Shown here piece by piece: positions 22,871 to 32,392 of a stretch of 33,272 nt of DNA. Location of the stretch: contig JAAVDF010000003.1 of assembly GCA_014801945.1 (NCBI GenBank), positions 1 to 33,272 on the forward strand. Direction: 5' to 3'. A program made the translations under genes and the position numbers. The stretch's first letter is position 1. Each line of letters starts with the position of its first letter. The notes under the pieces are model-generated. The model did no database searches. It worked only from the letters and a program-made list of their open reading frames with translations, and was not told the DNA's origin. Source of the DNA: Bacteroides sp. (GTDB lineage Bacteria; Bacteroidota; Bacteroidia; Bacteroidales; Muribaculaceae).

Positions 22871-23472
22871 AGACTCCGGAGATGTTTTAATGCATGGATC
22901 ATGTCGCGTCGGACAGTCTTCACTATCGGAGCCACGGAATCGGCCGGTGTGTCAGCAGGAAAGTTGAAATAGAGCACTCCTGACAGCACTTTGTTTCCAT
23001 CGTGAGCCAATAGTTGCACCGGTGTGGTCAGCGAACTACGGGTCACTGCAAGCAGTCCCTCCCATCCGCCGTCGGATGTCAGTTCCGTCAGTTCCGTCAC
23101 CGCGCCGCCCGTATTCAGTTCCATGCGTTCACGCCTGTTGTCGAGAATCGCTTTCAGGTCATCAGGTGACTTTGCTCCGGAGAGTGTGAGATAGAGGTGC
23201 GCGTTCTGAAACGTCGGGTAGGTGATATTAATCCACGTTCCTTCATCTTTAGCCTCTCCGCTGACAGTCGCCACGGAGTTTAGCGTAAGACTGACGTTGT
23301 CAAAACTATGTTCGGTATATTCTTCAGCCGGAACTTCTATGCGTGGCCAAGCTTCAGGTTTCGGCACGGTGGCGTCGTTGCCACGTGTTGAGCATGCGCA
23401 TATTCCAGCTGTAGCAAGAGCTACAGCAAGAGTATGAAGGAGCGGTTTGACAGTCAGATTGAGAGACGGCAT
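22867..23472 (-). CDS. gldD: GldD-like lipoprotein
   Basis: A 201-residue lipoprotein with the lipobox ICAC (Cys27). It follows the GldD pattern: PRIEVPAEEYTEHSF after the lipidation site, WINITYPTFQNAHLYLTLSG, a helical KAILDNRRERMEL segment, and near the end SGVLYFNFPADTPADSVAPIVKTVRRDM, matching the family's LYFN-xPxxDSLxPV block. GldD is required for gliding in Flavobacterium, but it is kept in non-gliding Bacteroidales, where its job is unclear. Placement directly after gldE (30-base gap) supports the name. Confidence 0.85.
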   Translation of the reverse strand: MPSLNLTVKPLLHTLAVALATAGICACSTRGNDATVPKPEAWPRIEVPAEEYTEHSFDNVSLTLNSVATVSGEAKDEGTWINITYPTFQNAHLYLTLSGAKSPDDLKAILDNRRERMELNTGGAVTELTELTSDGGWEGLLAVTRSSLTTPVQLLAHDGNKVLSGVLYFNFPADTPADSVAPIVKTVRRDMIHALKHLRSL

Positions 23473-23502
23473 CGGAAGTGGAGATCTTCTGTGGGGGTGG
23501 TA

Positions 23503-24882
23503 TCAGGCTGTGTGCGTGGGTGTCATCTGATCGGCCTGAACTTCAGGCATCACTTTTACACGCACGTTGACGATACGGTGTTGCTGAATTGACAGTACGA
23601 GGAAGCGGCAACGCCCATAGACGATGGACTCTTTTTCTTTAGGGAAGTCACCTTTGATGGCCAGAAGCATACCGGCAAGAGTCTCGCAATCCTCAGTGAC
23701 CTCGGAGTAGTCCTCCTCGTCTAGATCTGTCACGCGGAAGAAGTCGTTAAGAAGAGTCTTACCCTCGAAAATATATGTGTCGTCGGGGAGGCGGCGGTAT
23801 GTTTTCTCCTCCACATCGTATTCGTCGTCGATATCGCCTACAATCTCTTCGAGGACATCCTCAAGTGTCACGATGCCCTGTGTACCACCGAACTCATCGA
23901 CCACAATAGCCAGATGGACGCGGCGCGAGCGGAAATCCTCCAGCAGATCGTCGATCATGCGCGATTCGGGGACATAGTAAGGCTCACGCATTAGTTTTTG
24001 CCATTCAAAGCCCTCCTTGGTCTTGCCGATGTAGGGAAGAAGGTCACGTGAGTAAAGCACACCCTTGATGTTGTCCATCGAATTTTCATAGACAGGCAGG
24101 CGTGCGAAGCCGCTTTCGATGACAACCCTCATGACCTCGGCAAAATCATCTTCGATATCAAGACCGGTTACATCCACGCGGGGGGTCATGACCTCGGAAG
24201 CGGTGGTATCGCCGAATTTAAGGATACCTTCAAGCATGTCCTTGTTGTCACCGTCGCTCACCTGTGCTATTTCGAGAGCCTGCGACAGATCGTCGGCTGT
24301 CACGGAGGTATTCTCCTTGGTGACGACTTTCTTCACAATGCCGCTGCTCTTCACGAGGATTGATGACAGGGGATAGAAAAGTTTGACTCCTGCTTCAAGG
24401 ACCGGAGCGGCCATGCGTGCCCAGCCGAGATTGTTAGAATTGGCGTAGAGCTTTGGCAATATCTCACCGAAAAGCAGGATCAGGAATGTCAGCAACACTG
24501 TCTGGAGGATGAAACTCCACACAGGACTCATCCCGGAGAATACCGGGCCGAGGGCGAAGTTACAGAGCACGACGATGGTGACGTTGACCAGATTGTTGAT
24601 GATGAGGATGGTTGCCAGAAGGCGTTCTGGCACACGGAGCAGACGCAACACACGTTCGCCGGAGGGTGATTCCTCCAGTTCGTCGCACTGAACGGGTGTA
24701 AGCGAGAAGAATGAAATTTCACTTCCCGATACGAAGCCTGAGATCACAAGAGCCACGATTGCCAACGCGAGGGCCACCATCTGGGCCGTCGTCATGGCTG
24801 GTATGCTCAGGAGGGGATTATTGATGATGTCAAGAAGAAGGTTTGCCACCTGTTCAGTGGCCGGTAAAGGATCTGTGTCCAA
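23503..24882 (-). CDS. gldE: GldE-like protein, DUF21/CBS/CorC-HlyC membrane protein
   Basis: A 459-residue membrane protein. The N-terminal half is a DUF21 domain with about four hydrophobic helices (MVALALAIVALVISGFVSGS, TILIINNLVNVTIVVLCNFA). A CBS pair lies at ~215-345 (VMTPRVDVTGLDIEDDFAEV, ARLPVYENSMDNIKGVLYSR, HLAIVVDEFGGTQGIVTLED), followed by a CorC/HlyC transporter-associated domain at ~370-445. This is the architecture of CNNM/CorC ion transport-linked proteins. Adjacency to gldD identifies it as GldE. A -7 element at 24938-24945 gives a ~50-base leader. It is the first gene of a three-gene operon. Confidence 0.92.
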   Translation of the reverse strand: MDTDPLPATEQVANLLLDIINNPLLSIPAMTTAQMVALALAIVALVISGFVSGSEISFFSLTPVQCDELEESPSGERVLRLLRVPERLLATILIINNLVNVTIVVLCNFALGPVFSGMSPVWSFILQTVLLTFLILLFGEILPKLYANSNNLGWARMAAPVLEAGVKLFYPLSSILVKSSGIVKKVVTKENTSVTADDLSQALEIAQVSDGDNKDMLEGILKFGDTTASEVMTPRVDVTGLDIEDDFAEVMRVVIESGFARLPVYENSMDNIKGVLYSRDLLPYIGKTKEGFEWQKLMREPYYVPESRMIDDLLEDFRSRRVHLAIVVDEFGGTQGIVTLEDVLEEIVGDIDDEYDVEEKTYRRLPDDTYIFEGKTLLNDFFRVTDLDEEDYSEVTEDCETLAGMLLAIKGDFPKEKESIVYGRCRFLVLSIQQHRIVNVRVKVMPEVQADQMTPTHTA

Positions 24883-24937
24883 GACTGTAAATATAAGTTA
24901 GACAATATCGCGGAGGTTCACCGCAGGTTTATCGCTG

Positions 24938-24945
24938 CAAAGATA
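24938..24945 (-). promoter_or_regulatory. -7 element of the gldE operon promoter
   Basis: The minus strand reads TATCTTTG here, a consensus Bacteroidetes -7, about 55 bases before gldE. The -33 position is poor (AATG at 24965-24968). Confidence 0.55.
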
Positions 24946-25018
24946 GTAAATTTTTGCTGATTGACATTATAAAATGACATTATAAAAACGCATTGTAATT
25001 CTGGCCGGTGAGGATGCT

Positions 25019-25909
25019 TCATCCGCATTTCTCTGCAATAAATACTCCGCCGATAATTGCAGCAGCCCCGATGAGGGTAATGACAGTGAGTGGTTCGCCG
25101 AGGAGGATGGCCGAAGCAAGTATGCCGACGAGAGGGACGACATAGATATAGTTGGATGCTTTGTCAGCACCGAGGCCTTTCACGGCTACATTCCACATGA
25201 GGTAACACAGCATGGAGGCAAGAAGTCCGAGGAAGAGCAGGTTGATCCATACGCTCTGATGGGTGAGGAGAGCGTAGTCGGAGCTTTCAGTAGTGATGAG
25301 GAAAAACGGCAGGACGGAGATAATACCGTAGAAGAACACTTTGCGCGTGATGAAAAATGTGTCGTATTTCTTACTCAATCTTTTTACCACAAGGCAATAG
25401 GCGGCCCAAAGGATGGCTGCGATGATGGTGAGGAAATCACCGAGCGGACTGATTGAAAACTCCATGCTGGCGTTGAGCACTACCATTGCCACTCCGGCGA
25501 GCGCGAGGACTGAACCGCCGAGCAGGCTTTTGCGCAGAGGCGTGCCGAAAATGGCGCGTTCGAGCAGGATTGTGAAAATGGGAGTGGTTGATATGAGCAG
25601 TGACACATTGGAGGCGAACGTGATTCCGAGAGCCGTATTCTCGGTCAGGAAGTATAACGACCCGCCTGTGAGTCCGCCGAGCACCATCAGCAGTTCATCT
25701 TTCAGATTATCTGACCACAGACGGCGCATGAGCGGGAGCATACAGATATAACCGATGGAGAAGCGATAGACAAATATCTGCAACGGGGTCAGCCCCTCAC
25801 CGATAAGTGTCTTTGTCGAGACAAACGTGATGCCCCACACTATTACAGAGAGTGATGCGAAGAGATGAGGGATGAATTTATTGCTGCGTTTAATATTACC
25901 GTGTTCCAT
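25019..25909 (-). CDS. DMT-superfamily (EamA) transporter
   Basis: A 296-residue inner-membrane protein with about ten helices arranged as two EamA repeats: repeat one from HLFASLSVIVWGITFVSTKT, repeat two from LGDFLTIIAAILWAAYCLVV. The FVSTKTLIGEGLTPLQIFVYRF and GILASAILLGEPLTVITLIG segments are typical of drug/metabolite exporters. Substrate cannot be deduced. It is the last gene of the minus-strand run that starts at cysE, 35 bases after pdxB. Confidence 0.92.
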   Translation of the reverse strand: MEHGNIKRSNKFIPHLFASLSVIVWGITFVSTKTLIGEGLTPLQIFVYRFSIGYICMLPLMRRLWSDNLKDELLMVLGGLTGGSLYFLTENTALGITFASNVSLLISTTPIFTILLERAIFGTPLRKSLLGGSVLALAGVAMVVLNASMEFSISPLGDFLTIIAAILWAAYCLVVKRLSKKYDTFFITRKVFFYGIISVLPFFLITTESSDYALLTHQSVWINLLFLGLLASMLCYLMWNVAVKGLGADKASNYIYVVPLVGILASAILLGEPLTVITLIGAAAIIGGVFIAEKCG

Positions 25910-25944
25910 GATTTGACTGTAATCCTTTTTCCTGCTTACGTGGT

Positions 25945-27009
25945 TCAGAGATCTGAATGTGGTTCGGGGCGGAGGTTGTAATTATTCCGGAGCGATTCGA
26001 ATGTCGCCGGGAGCTTATCCGCCGGGACGGATTTCAGGGTTGCGGTATCGGCCTTGATATCATAGTTCATATCCTCCTCTCGGATAGTGCGCGGAACGGG
26101 ATGGACCGCCGGGAGTGATGCCTTGAGCTTTTCGGCAGTTATGTCAAGTCCGTAGCGCGACGAGAGATGCGGGGCGAGAGCATCGAGAACCATTGACGTA
26201 GCGCGTATCTTGCCCTCTTGGGAGTAACCGGCGATGTGTGGTGTGGCCACAGTCGCAAGTGCGAGCAGTTCGGTGTCGATGGCCGGTTCGCCCTCCCAGC
26301 AATCAATGGCTACGGCTGAGATCCTGCCGTCGCAGAGGGCGTTTTTCAAGGCGGATGTGTCGGTGACAGGGCCTCGTGCGGCATTGATTATCATCGGACA
26401 GCGCGTGGTTCCGGAAAGGAAAGCCTCGTCGATCAGATGATAGGTCGGATGGTCGCCTTCGCGTGTGAGGGGAGTGTGGACGGTAATCACATCACAATTG
26501 CGTGCAATTTCGTCAAGACTTACGAACTCCCTGCCGTCAGTACCTTTCTCTTGCAGAGGAGGGTCGTTGAGCATCACTTTCATACCGAGCCCGCGTGCCC
26601 AGCGTTCGAGGATCGAACCGACGTTTCCTGCCCCGATGATTCCGATAGTCTTTTCTGAAAGCGTCTCGTCAGGCTTCATGGTCGATGCTATGGCGGCGAG
26701 GACATATTGGGCTACGGCAGGAGCGTTGCAGCCGGGGGCATTGGCCACCGTGATCCCCTGCGATTGACAATAGGGCAGGTCTATGTGGTCAGTACCGATG
26801 GTGGCTGTACCGATGAACGTGCAGGGTGAACCGGCAAGCAGAGAGCTGTCGCAGCGCGTGCGTGTGCGCGTCAGCAGGATGTCAGTCCCGCGCATGACCT
26901 CCGGCGTGATCGCGTCGCCGGGCAGATAGAGCGTTTCGCCGAGGCTGTCAATGGCCTCACGGACAAAAGGAATGTTGCGGTCAGCTACGATGCGTAGTGT
27001 CTTTCCCAT
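25945..27009 (-). CDS. pdxB: Erythronate-4-phosphate dehydrogenase PdxB
   Basis: Second step of the DXP-dependent pyridoxal phosphate pathway: it oxidises 4-phosphoerythronate. The 354-residue D-2-hydroxyacid dehydrogenase has FIGTATIGTDHIDLPYCQSQ and APGCNAPAVAQYVLAAI, which are specific to PdxB, an NAD-binding GIIGAGNVGS, and the catalytic triad R212 (AARGPVTD), E241 (CWEGEP) and H258 (TPHIAGYS). The C-terminal extension beyond residue ~280 is the PdxB dimerisation domain, ending in a Bacteroidetes-type tail. It lies 16 bases after a membrane-protein gene and 35 before the DMT transporter. Confidence 0.95.
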   Translation of the reverse strand: MGKTLRIVADRNIPFVREAIDSLGETLYLPGDAITPEVMRGTDILLTRTRTRCDSSLLAGSPCTFIGTATIGTDHIDLPYCQSQGITVANAPGCNAPAVAQYVLAAIASTMKPDETLSEKTIGIIGAGNVGSILERWARGLGMKVMLNDPPLQEKGTDGREFVSLDEIARNCDVITVHTPLTREGDHPTYHLIDEAFLSGTTRCPMIINAARGPVTDTSALKNALCDGRISAVAIDCWEGEPAIDTELLALATVATPHIAGYSQEGKIRATSMVLDALAPHLSSRYGLDITAEKLKASLPAVHPVPRTIREEDMNYDIKADTATLKSVPADKLPATFESLRNNYNLRPEPHSDL

Positions 27010-27025
27010 AGTGCTTTTTTCTGAA

Positions 27026-28012
27026 TTATATCGTCATTGCCCAGATATAGATTCCAAGATAGGCTATCATTACGGTCATGACAGCTATATAGCCGCGTCT
27101 CATGACAGTCAGACGGAAGAAATGTCCTACCTGAAAGGCTACGCAGGCATTGAGGACAGTCATATAGAAGGCGATGTTTGTGAAATTGACTATAGCGAAT
27201 ATGCCAGTTGATATGGATATGAGAGCCAAAAGCCCATTGTAAGCGCGGGCCTGTGCATTGAAACCCATTATCTTCAGGAGATTGAAGCAGCCGAAGAAAA
27301 ATCCTGTGAGCAGTGTCAGTGCTGCTGATGCGAGGAGTGGCCATAGCGTCGGCGTAGATAGCACCAAGGCCGGGGGAGTAAACTCGAAATGCGGGGCTTC
27401 CGGAACGGGCACTATATCCAGTCCCCATGCGATCCAAGCCGGAGTGATGATGCCGAGGGAGGCCGCTATGATCTTCTTGACACGCAGGATCTTCATGAGG
27501 CCGAGTCCCGCTATGAAGAGCGGGATGTAAAGAGCGAAGGTGTATTCCACCATGAGTCCCAGACCCAGCAGGAAGAACGCGAGGAAAACCCTTCGGCTGC
27601 TTGGACGGATGTCATAGATACTGAACAATATCCATATTCCGCCCATGACAAACAGGGCAAGGATCGAGGATGCGCTGAGCTGTCCCAAGACGGCCGGAGT
27701 GGCTGCCATCGTGAAGGCGAAGTATGCTACGAAAAATACTGACGTGGTGCGCAGAAGATTGAAATGCCGGTTGATCAGGATCATTACTTCTGCCGTCGCT
27801 CCGACAAGAGCCATGTTGACCCACATCGAGATCAGTGATGAGGAGACCCACTCCGAAGGAGTAGGGAAGGCTATGGTGCGGAAGTCGGGTATATGCGGTA
27901 TCTTTCCGAACGCGTATGCCTGTACGGTCATGAAAATGGCCGCGAGGGCAATGATGATGGCCATGCCCCGCGACCTGATGATTCGTGTAAATGTGACTTC
28001 CTTACGGGTCAT
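27026..28012 (-). CDS. Polytopic membrane protein of unknown function (possibly DUF6427)
   Basis: A 328-residue protein with about eight to nine hydrophobic helices and short loops (e.g. GMAIIIALAAIFMTVQAYAF, VFLAFFLLGLGLMVEYTFAL, LLALISISTGIFAIVNFTNI). A basic N-terminus (MTRKEVTFTRIIRSR) suggests an inside orientation. The length, layout and location beside purD fit a Bacteroidetes-only membrane family that I believe is DUF6427, but no catalytic or binding motif can be pointed to. It lies between purD (50-base gap) and pdxB (16-base gap) on the same strand. Confidence 0.6.
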   Translation of the reverse strand: MTRKEVTFTRIIRSRGMAIIIALAAIFMTVQAYAFGKIPHIPDFRTIAFPTPSEWVSSSLISMWVNMALVGATAEVMILINRHFNLLRTTSVFFVAYFAFTMAATPAVLGQLSASSILALFVMGGIWILFSIYDIRPSSRRVFLAFFLLGLGLMVEYTFALYIPLFIAGLGLMKILRVKKIIAASLGIITPAWIAWGLDIVPVPEAPHFEFTPPALVLSTPTLWPLLASAALTLLTGFFFGCFNLLKIMGFNAQARAYNGLLALISISTGIFAIVNFTNIAFYMTVLNACVAFQVGHFFRLTVMRRGYIAVMTVMIAYLGIYIWAMTI

Positions 28013-28062
28013 AAACGAAGTTTAGAGGAGTGGAAGGTGAGTGTTCGACGAGTGTGTGATGC

Positions 28063-29448
28063 TTAGGACAATTTCTTGAGATCCTGTCCGATGTCACGAC
28101 GCATGTACTTACCTTCGAAGTTTACGGTATCGGCTGCCGCATAGCTGTTGGCGAGAGCTTCGTCGATATCGTTACCGTAGGCACTGCATGCGATCACGCG
28201 GCCACCTGAAGTCACGAGTTCTCCATCGGCCGCACGGCTTGTGCCTGCATGGAAGAGGATGGCGTTGACGGTGTCCTCCGCGCCGGTGATGACTTCGCCC
28301 TTGGAATAGCTGCCGGGATAACCGCCGGACACGACCATGACTGTTGTGGCGAAGCGCGGGTCCTCGGCGAGCGGAAGAGTGCCGAGGTTGCCGGCGGCTG
28401 CTGCTTCGAGGAGGGGAAGGAGATCGGAGGCGATGCGGAGCATCACTACTTCGGTCTCAGGGTCGCCCATACGGACGTTGTATTCAATCACCATCGGTTC
28501 GCCTTCTACTTCGATAAGACCGAGGAAGATGAAGCCACGGTAAGTGATACCCTCGGCAATGAGGCCGTTGACTGTAGGGAGGATAATGCGTTCTTCAACC
28601 TTACGCATGAATTCCTTGTCGGCAAAGACCACGGGGCTGACAGCTCCCATACCGCCGGTGTTGGGGCCTGTATCACCTTCGCCGATACGCTTGTAGTCCT
28701 TAGCCACGGGGAGGATGCGGTAGCCGCCGTTGCCGTCGGTCAGCACGAACACTGAGCATTCGATGCCCTTGAGGAATTCCTCGATGACCACTGTGGCTGA
28801 TGACTTTCCGAACATTCCGCCGAGCATTTCGCGCAGGGCTTCCTTGGCCTCATCGAGCGAGTCGATGATCAGCACGCCCTTGCCTGCGGCAAGGCCGTCG
28901 GCTTTAAGCACGTAGGGAGCTTTGAGGGTTTCGAGGAACTTGCATCCGTCCTCGACTGTCTCTGCCGTGAAACTCTGATAGCGGGCGGTGGGGATGGAGT
29001 GGCGTACCATGAACTGCTTGGCGAAATCCTTGCTTCCTTCAAGTGCCGCTCCGGCTTTAGACGGACCGACGATGAGGGGTGAGCCTTCACGCGAAGCGAA
29101 GAAGTCATAGATTCCGGCCACGAGGGGATCTTCGTTGCCGACGACTATCATGTCAATCTCTTTCTCGGCTGCGAAATCGGCGATGGCATTGAAGTCAAGG
29201 GGCGAGAGCTTTACATTTTCGCCGTAAGCACCTGTGCCGCCGTTGCCGGGTGCGATATAGAGCTTTTCGAGGCGGGGTGAAAGGGATATTTTCCACGCCA
29301 GAGCACATTCGCGGCCTCCTGAACCGAGGAGGAGCACTTTGAGCTTATCGCCCTGCTCTGCGAGTGTCTCGCCTGCGTTGAACGGGCTTTTTTCCGGAGT
29401 GTTGCTTACGGGGTGACGTAGCGTGTTGAGGTTTTGCTGGATTGACAT
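28063..29448 (-). CDS. purD: Phosphoribosylamine-glycine ligase PurD
   Basis: Second step of purine synthesis, forming GAR from phosphoribosylamine, glycine and ATP. The 461-residue protein has the PurD N-domain ([17 protein letters not shown] at ~37-53), the ATP-grasp segment [31 protein letters not shown], and [13 protein letters not shown]. Two oddities: a ~35-residue N-terminal extension with no start codon closer to the domain, and Cys48 in GRECAL where the family normally has His (GREHAL). The remaining active-site motifs are intact, so it is likely functional. Confidence 0.95.
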   Translation of the reverse strand: MSIQQNLNTLRHPVSNTPEKSPFNAGETLAEQGDKLKVLLLGSGGRECALAWKISLSPRLEKLYIAPGNGGTGAYGENVKLSPLDFNAIADFAAEKEIDMIVVGNEDPLVAGIYDFFASREGSPLIVGPSKAGAALEGSKDFAKQFMVRHSIPTARYQSFTAETVEDGCKFLETLKAPYVLKADGLAAGKGVLIIDSLDEAKEALREMLGGMFGKSSATVVIEEFLKGIECSVFVLTDGNGGYRILPVAKDYKRIGEGDTGPNTGGMGAVSPVVFADKEFMRKVEERIILPTVNGLIAEGITYRGFIFLGLIEVEGEPMVIEYNVRMGDPETEVVMLRIASDLLPLLEAAAAGNLGTLPLAEDPRFATTVMVVSGGYPGSYSKGEVITGAEDTVNAILFHAGTSRAADGELVTSGGRVIACSAYGNDIDEALANSYAAADTVNFEGKYMRRDIGQDLKKLS

Positions 29449-29533
29449 GGTGGGATTATATGTGAGGGGTGATGAGTTGAAAAATTAGGGGAAAAGCCTT
29501 TGTGGTGGCAATGCGGGTGAATTTGTCCGGACA

Positions 29534-31102
29534 TTATTCCGCACCGTTTTCCGGCTGATTGTCGGCATCGGGACGTTTCCAGCGGCGACGAGTGCGCATG
29601 AACGGTCCTTCGGGAGCGGGGATTGACGGCTGCTTGGGCGACTGGCCAAGTGATTTCAGCGCATTGGGGTTGCGGTGGCGCGAGAGGAGTTCCTCGGCCT
29701 CGCTGCTGGCGGCTGTCTCTTCCTTGAACTTGCGGCGACGCTCCTCATTGCGTGCATAGCCGCCTTTCTTGGGGCGGTATTTATCCTCAAGCGGGTTGGG
29801 CTTGCGGCGCATGGGGGAAGCTTCCTTGCCTCCCATGCCCTTGGCACGGGCGTCGCGTTTCCATTCGCTGTCGCTCTTGCGGGCCGGACGCTTACGCTCA
29901 TTACGGTCGGTCGGACCCTCTTTGAGGACGCCTCCTTCTTTACGGAAGTCGCTCTTTGTACCTTCGAAAATGATGTATTCGCGCAGTTCGCAGTCAAGAC
30001 CGCCGTTCTGCATGGCTTCTTTTGTCGAGGGGGAGAGGCCTATGGCTGTAAGATAGTCGGTGTTTGATGATATGACCCAAGCGTGGTAGCCGAGGAACAC
30101 TCGTTTGAGCTTATTGCCGATGAGCTTGTAGAGCTGTTCCATATCCTGCGTGTTGATGCGCTCGCCGTAAGGGGGATTGGTGATCAGAACGCCGGGCACG
30201 CCGTCGGCAGGTGCTGCATCCCACTGCTGGAGCGATTTGATGCGCAGGTTGACATATTCATCCACACCGGCTGCAAGGATATTGCGTTCGGCTATGGCTA
30301 CAGCCTTGGGTGATACGTCAGATCCGTAGATCTTGAAGGGGACTTCGCGATGTTCGGAATATTCCTCAAGGATTTTTTCGAAGAGTTCGCTGTCATAGTC
30401 ATGCCAGTGCTCAAACGCAAAGCTTTTGCGGAAACTTCCGGGCATGATGCCGGCGGCGATCATGGCTGCTTCGACAAGGAATGTGCCGGAGCCGCACATG
30501 GGATCGACGAAGGGTGATTCGCCGCGCCATCCGCTTTTGAGGATGATGCCGGCGGCAAGAACCTCGTTGATCGGAGCTTCGGTCTGTGCGACGCGCCATC
30601 CGCGCTTGTGGAGCGACTCGCCCGACGAGTTGAGCGAGATGGTGACACGGTCACCGTCGATGTGGACGTTGATCATCACATCTGCGTCGCTGAGGCGCAC
30701 GCCGGGACGCTTGTCGGGACCGAAACGGTCCTTGAAGTAATCCACGATCGCATCCTTTACCTTGTAGGTCACGAAGCGCGAGTGAGTGAACTCACTGGAA
30801 TGTGAGGTGGTGTCGATTGAAAAAGTCTTTTCGAGAGTGAGGACATCGCTCCAGTCATATTCCTTTACCATCTCGTAAAGCGAATCAGTGTCCTTTGCTA
30901 TGAACTTATAGATAGGTTTAAGGATGCACAGTGCGGTGCGGCAGCAGATATTGGCACGGTAGAGTATGTCAAGATCGCCTTCGAATGACACCATGCGGCG
31001 TCCGGGCTGTACGTTGACAGCTCCGATCGCGCGGAGTTCTTCGGCGAGTACTTCTTCAAGACCTTTGAAGGTCTTTGCAACCATTTCAAAACGATGTTCC
31101 AT
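29534..31102 (-). CDS. THUMP-domain class I SAM-dependent RNA methyltransferase (RlmL-N-like) with basic tail
   Basis: A 522-residue protein. Residues ~1-165 are a THUMP RNA-binding region (FEMVAKTFKGLEEVLAEELR, ISLNSSGESLHKRGWR). Residues ~170-375 are the methyltransferase domain with SAM motif DPMCGSGTFLVEAA (200-213) and the N2-guanine-type catalytic NPPYGERI (309-316). It corresponds to the N-terminal half of RlmKL (YcbY), expected to make m2G in 23S rRNA. Residues ~380-522 are an added, highly basic and probably disordered tail rich in Arg/Lys and Pro. It lies between cysE and purD on the same strand. Confidence 0.9.
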   Translation of the reverse strand: MEHRFEMVAKTFKGLEEVLAEELRAIGAVNVQPGRRMVSFEGDLDILYRANICCRTALCILKPIYKFIAKDTDSLYEMVKEYDWSDVLTLEKTFSIDTTSHSSEFTHSRFVTYKVKDAIVDYFKDRFGPDKRPGVRLSDADVMINVHIDGDRVTISLNSSGESLHKRGWRVAQTEAPINEVLAAGIILKSGWRGESPFVDPMCGSGTFLVEAAMIAAGIMPGSFRKSFAFEHWHDYDSELFEKILEEYSEHREVPFKIYGSDVSPKAVAIAERNILAAGVDEYVNLRIKSLQQWDAAPADGVPGVLITNPPYGERINTQDMEQLYKLIGNKLKRVFLGYHAWVISSNTDYLTAIGLSPSTKEAMQNGGLDCELREYIIFEGTKSDFRKEGGVLKEGPTDRNERKRPARKSDSEWKRDARAKGMGGKEASPMRRKPNPLEDKYRPKKGGYARNEERRRKFKEETAASSEAEELLSRHRNPNALKSLGQSPKQPSIPAPEGPFMRTRRRWKRPDADNQPENGAE

Positions 31103-31211
31103 TCTTTATTCTTTGACTTTCTGTATTGTTTTCTCTTTTTATGGTGTGGCGGAGAGAGTGTGGCGGGAAGGGACGGGCTTTCCGAGAAGCCGGTATCATC
31201 AGTCCATTGAC

Positions 31212-32129
31212 TCAGCGGGAGGACCGGAAATTGTCCGCACGGGCCTGTATGAGTTTCTCGCCGGGTTCGACGTCGCGTGTCACCCAGAGGTTACCGCCGA
31301 TGATGGCGTCGTCACCGATGTTGACGCGTCCGAGGATGGTTGAGTTGGAGTAGATGACCACGTTGTTGCCGATGATCGGATGGCGTGCTATTCCTTTGAT
31401 GGGATTGTTCGAATCGTCGGTCACGAAACTTTTCGCTCCGAGTGTCACGCCCTGATAGATCTTGACGTTGTTGCCGATGATGGCTGTCGCTCCGATCACC
31501 ACACCCGTTCCGTGGTCAATCACGAAGCTGTGGCCTATCCTTGCTCCGGGATGGATGTCGATCCCGGTGTCGGAGTGGGCGAGTTCGGTGATCATTCGCG
31601 GAACGATGGGGACTTCAAGCTCATAGAGCCTGTGGGCTATGCGGTAGCTGATCGTTGCTCTCAGGCCGGGATAACAGGCTATGACTTCGTGGGTGGAGAC
31701 TGCCGCCGGGTCGCCGATATACGTGGCATCGATATCCGTGTCAAGCAGATGGCGCAATTCGGGAAGGGTTTCGATGAACTGATCGGCACAGCTGACGGCC
31801 CGGTCGCGGATAGTGGTCATGGTGCGCTCGCAGTTATCAGCGTCAAAACACAAGCCTGCGGATATCTGTGTGATCAGGAGTTCGCGCAGCTCATGGCATT
31901 CGAGGGTCATGACAGCGCGCATGACTGACGCTCCGCGATCACTCTCGGTGAAAAATCCCGGAAACATCAGGCGGGATGAAAGCTCGATTATACGGCGGAC
32001 ATCATTATTGGACAATAAGGGTTCGCCCTCACCCGCGCGGGTAGGACATACGTGGCGCATTTCATCAATGCTGCAAAGGTGACCTATCACCTTGTCGATA
32101 CTTGGACTTTTAGTCAACGACTTTTCCAT
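31212..32129 (-). CDS. cysE: Serine O-acetyltransferase CysE (EpsC type)
   Basis: First step of cysteine synthesis: acetyl-CoA + L-serine to O-acetylserine. The 305-residue protein has an N-terminal helical domain and a C-terminal left-handed beta-helix. The active-site block ELAHSDTGIDIHPGARIGHS (H185, H193), FVIDHGTGVVIGATAIIGNN and VKIYQGVTLGAKSF are diagnostic. The long N-terminal part is usual for EpsC-type enzymes in Bacteroidetes. It heads the minus-strand run. A -7 element lies ~65 bases upstream at 32195-32202. Confidence 0.95.
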   Translation of the reverse strand: MEKSLTKSPSIDKVIGHLCSIDEMRHVCPTRAGEGEPLLSNNDVRRIIELSSRLMFPGFFTESDRGASVMRAVMTLECHELRELLITQISAGLCFDADNCERTMTTIRDRAVSCADQFIETLPELRHLLDTDIDATYIGDPAAVSTHEVIACYPGLRATISYRIAHRLYELEVPIVPRMITELAHSDTGIDIHPGARIGHSFVIDHGTGVVIGATAIIGNNVKIYQGVTLGAKSFVTDDSNNPIKGIARHPIIGNNVVIYSNSTILGRVNIGDDAIIGGNLWVTRDVEPGEKLIQARADNFRSSR

Positions 32130-32194
32130 AATTTCATTGCTGTTACGCCGGATCTCCCTTGCAGGAAGCCGCAGTACGGTTTTTTGAGTCTGTG

Positions 32195-32202
32195 CAAAGT
32201 TA
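32195..32202 (-). promoter_or_regulatory. -7 element upstream of cysE
   Basis: The minus strand reads TAACTTTG, matching TAnnTTTG, ~65 bases before the start codon. No matching -33 was found at 19-20 bases, so the call is tentative. Confidence 0.45.
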
Positions 32203-32392
32203 CGATTTTTTTGCGTGAGGAGGGAAATTTATCACAGATAAAATTTCAATATGTATGATTGTGCCGACTTTGAAAAATCTCAGCGAAACAGATGATCATG
32301 CCTTATGGAATCATGATAGCGTGACAAAATAATTCCATGAAACTGAAAAATGACGCGAAAACACACTGCCGTCAACAGTATTATTAAGATGG

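Noticed and set aside
28249-28755. 168-codon plus-strand frame
   Set aside because: It is antisense to purD in a complementary frame, with no promoter or family signal.
32280-32345. Inverted repeats around ATGGAAT/ATTCCAT as a terminator for the beta-barrel gene
   Set aside because: Arms are short (seven bases), the loop is long, and no T-tract follows on the minus strand.
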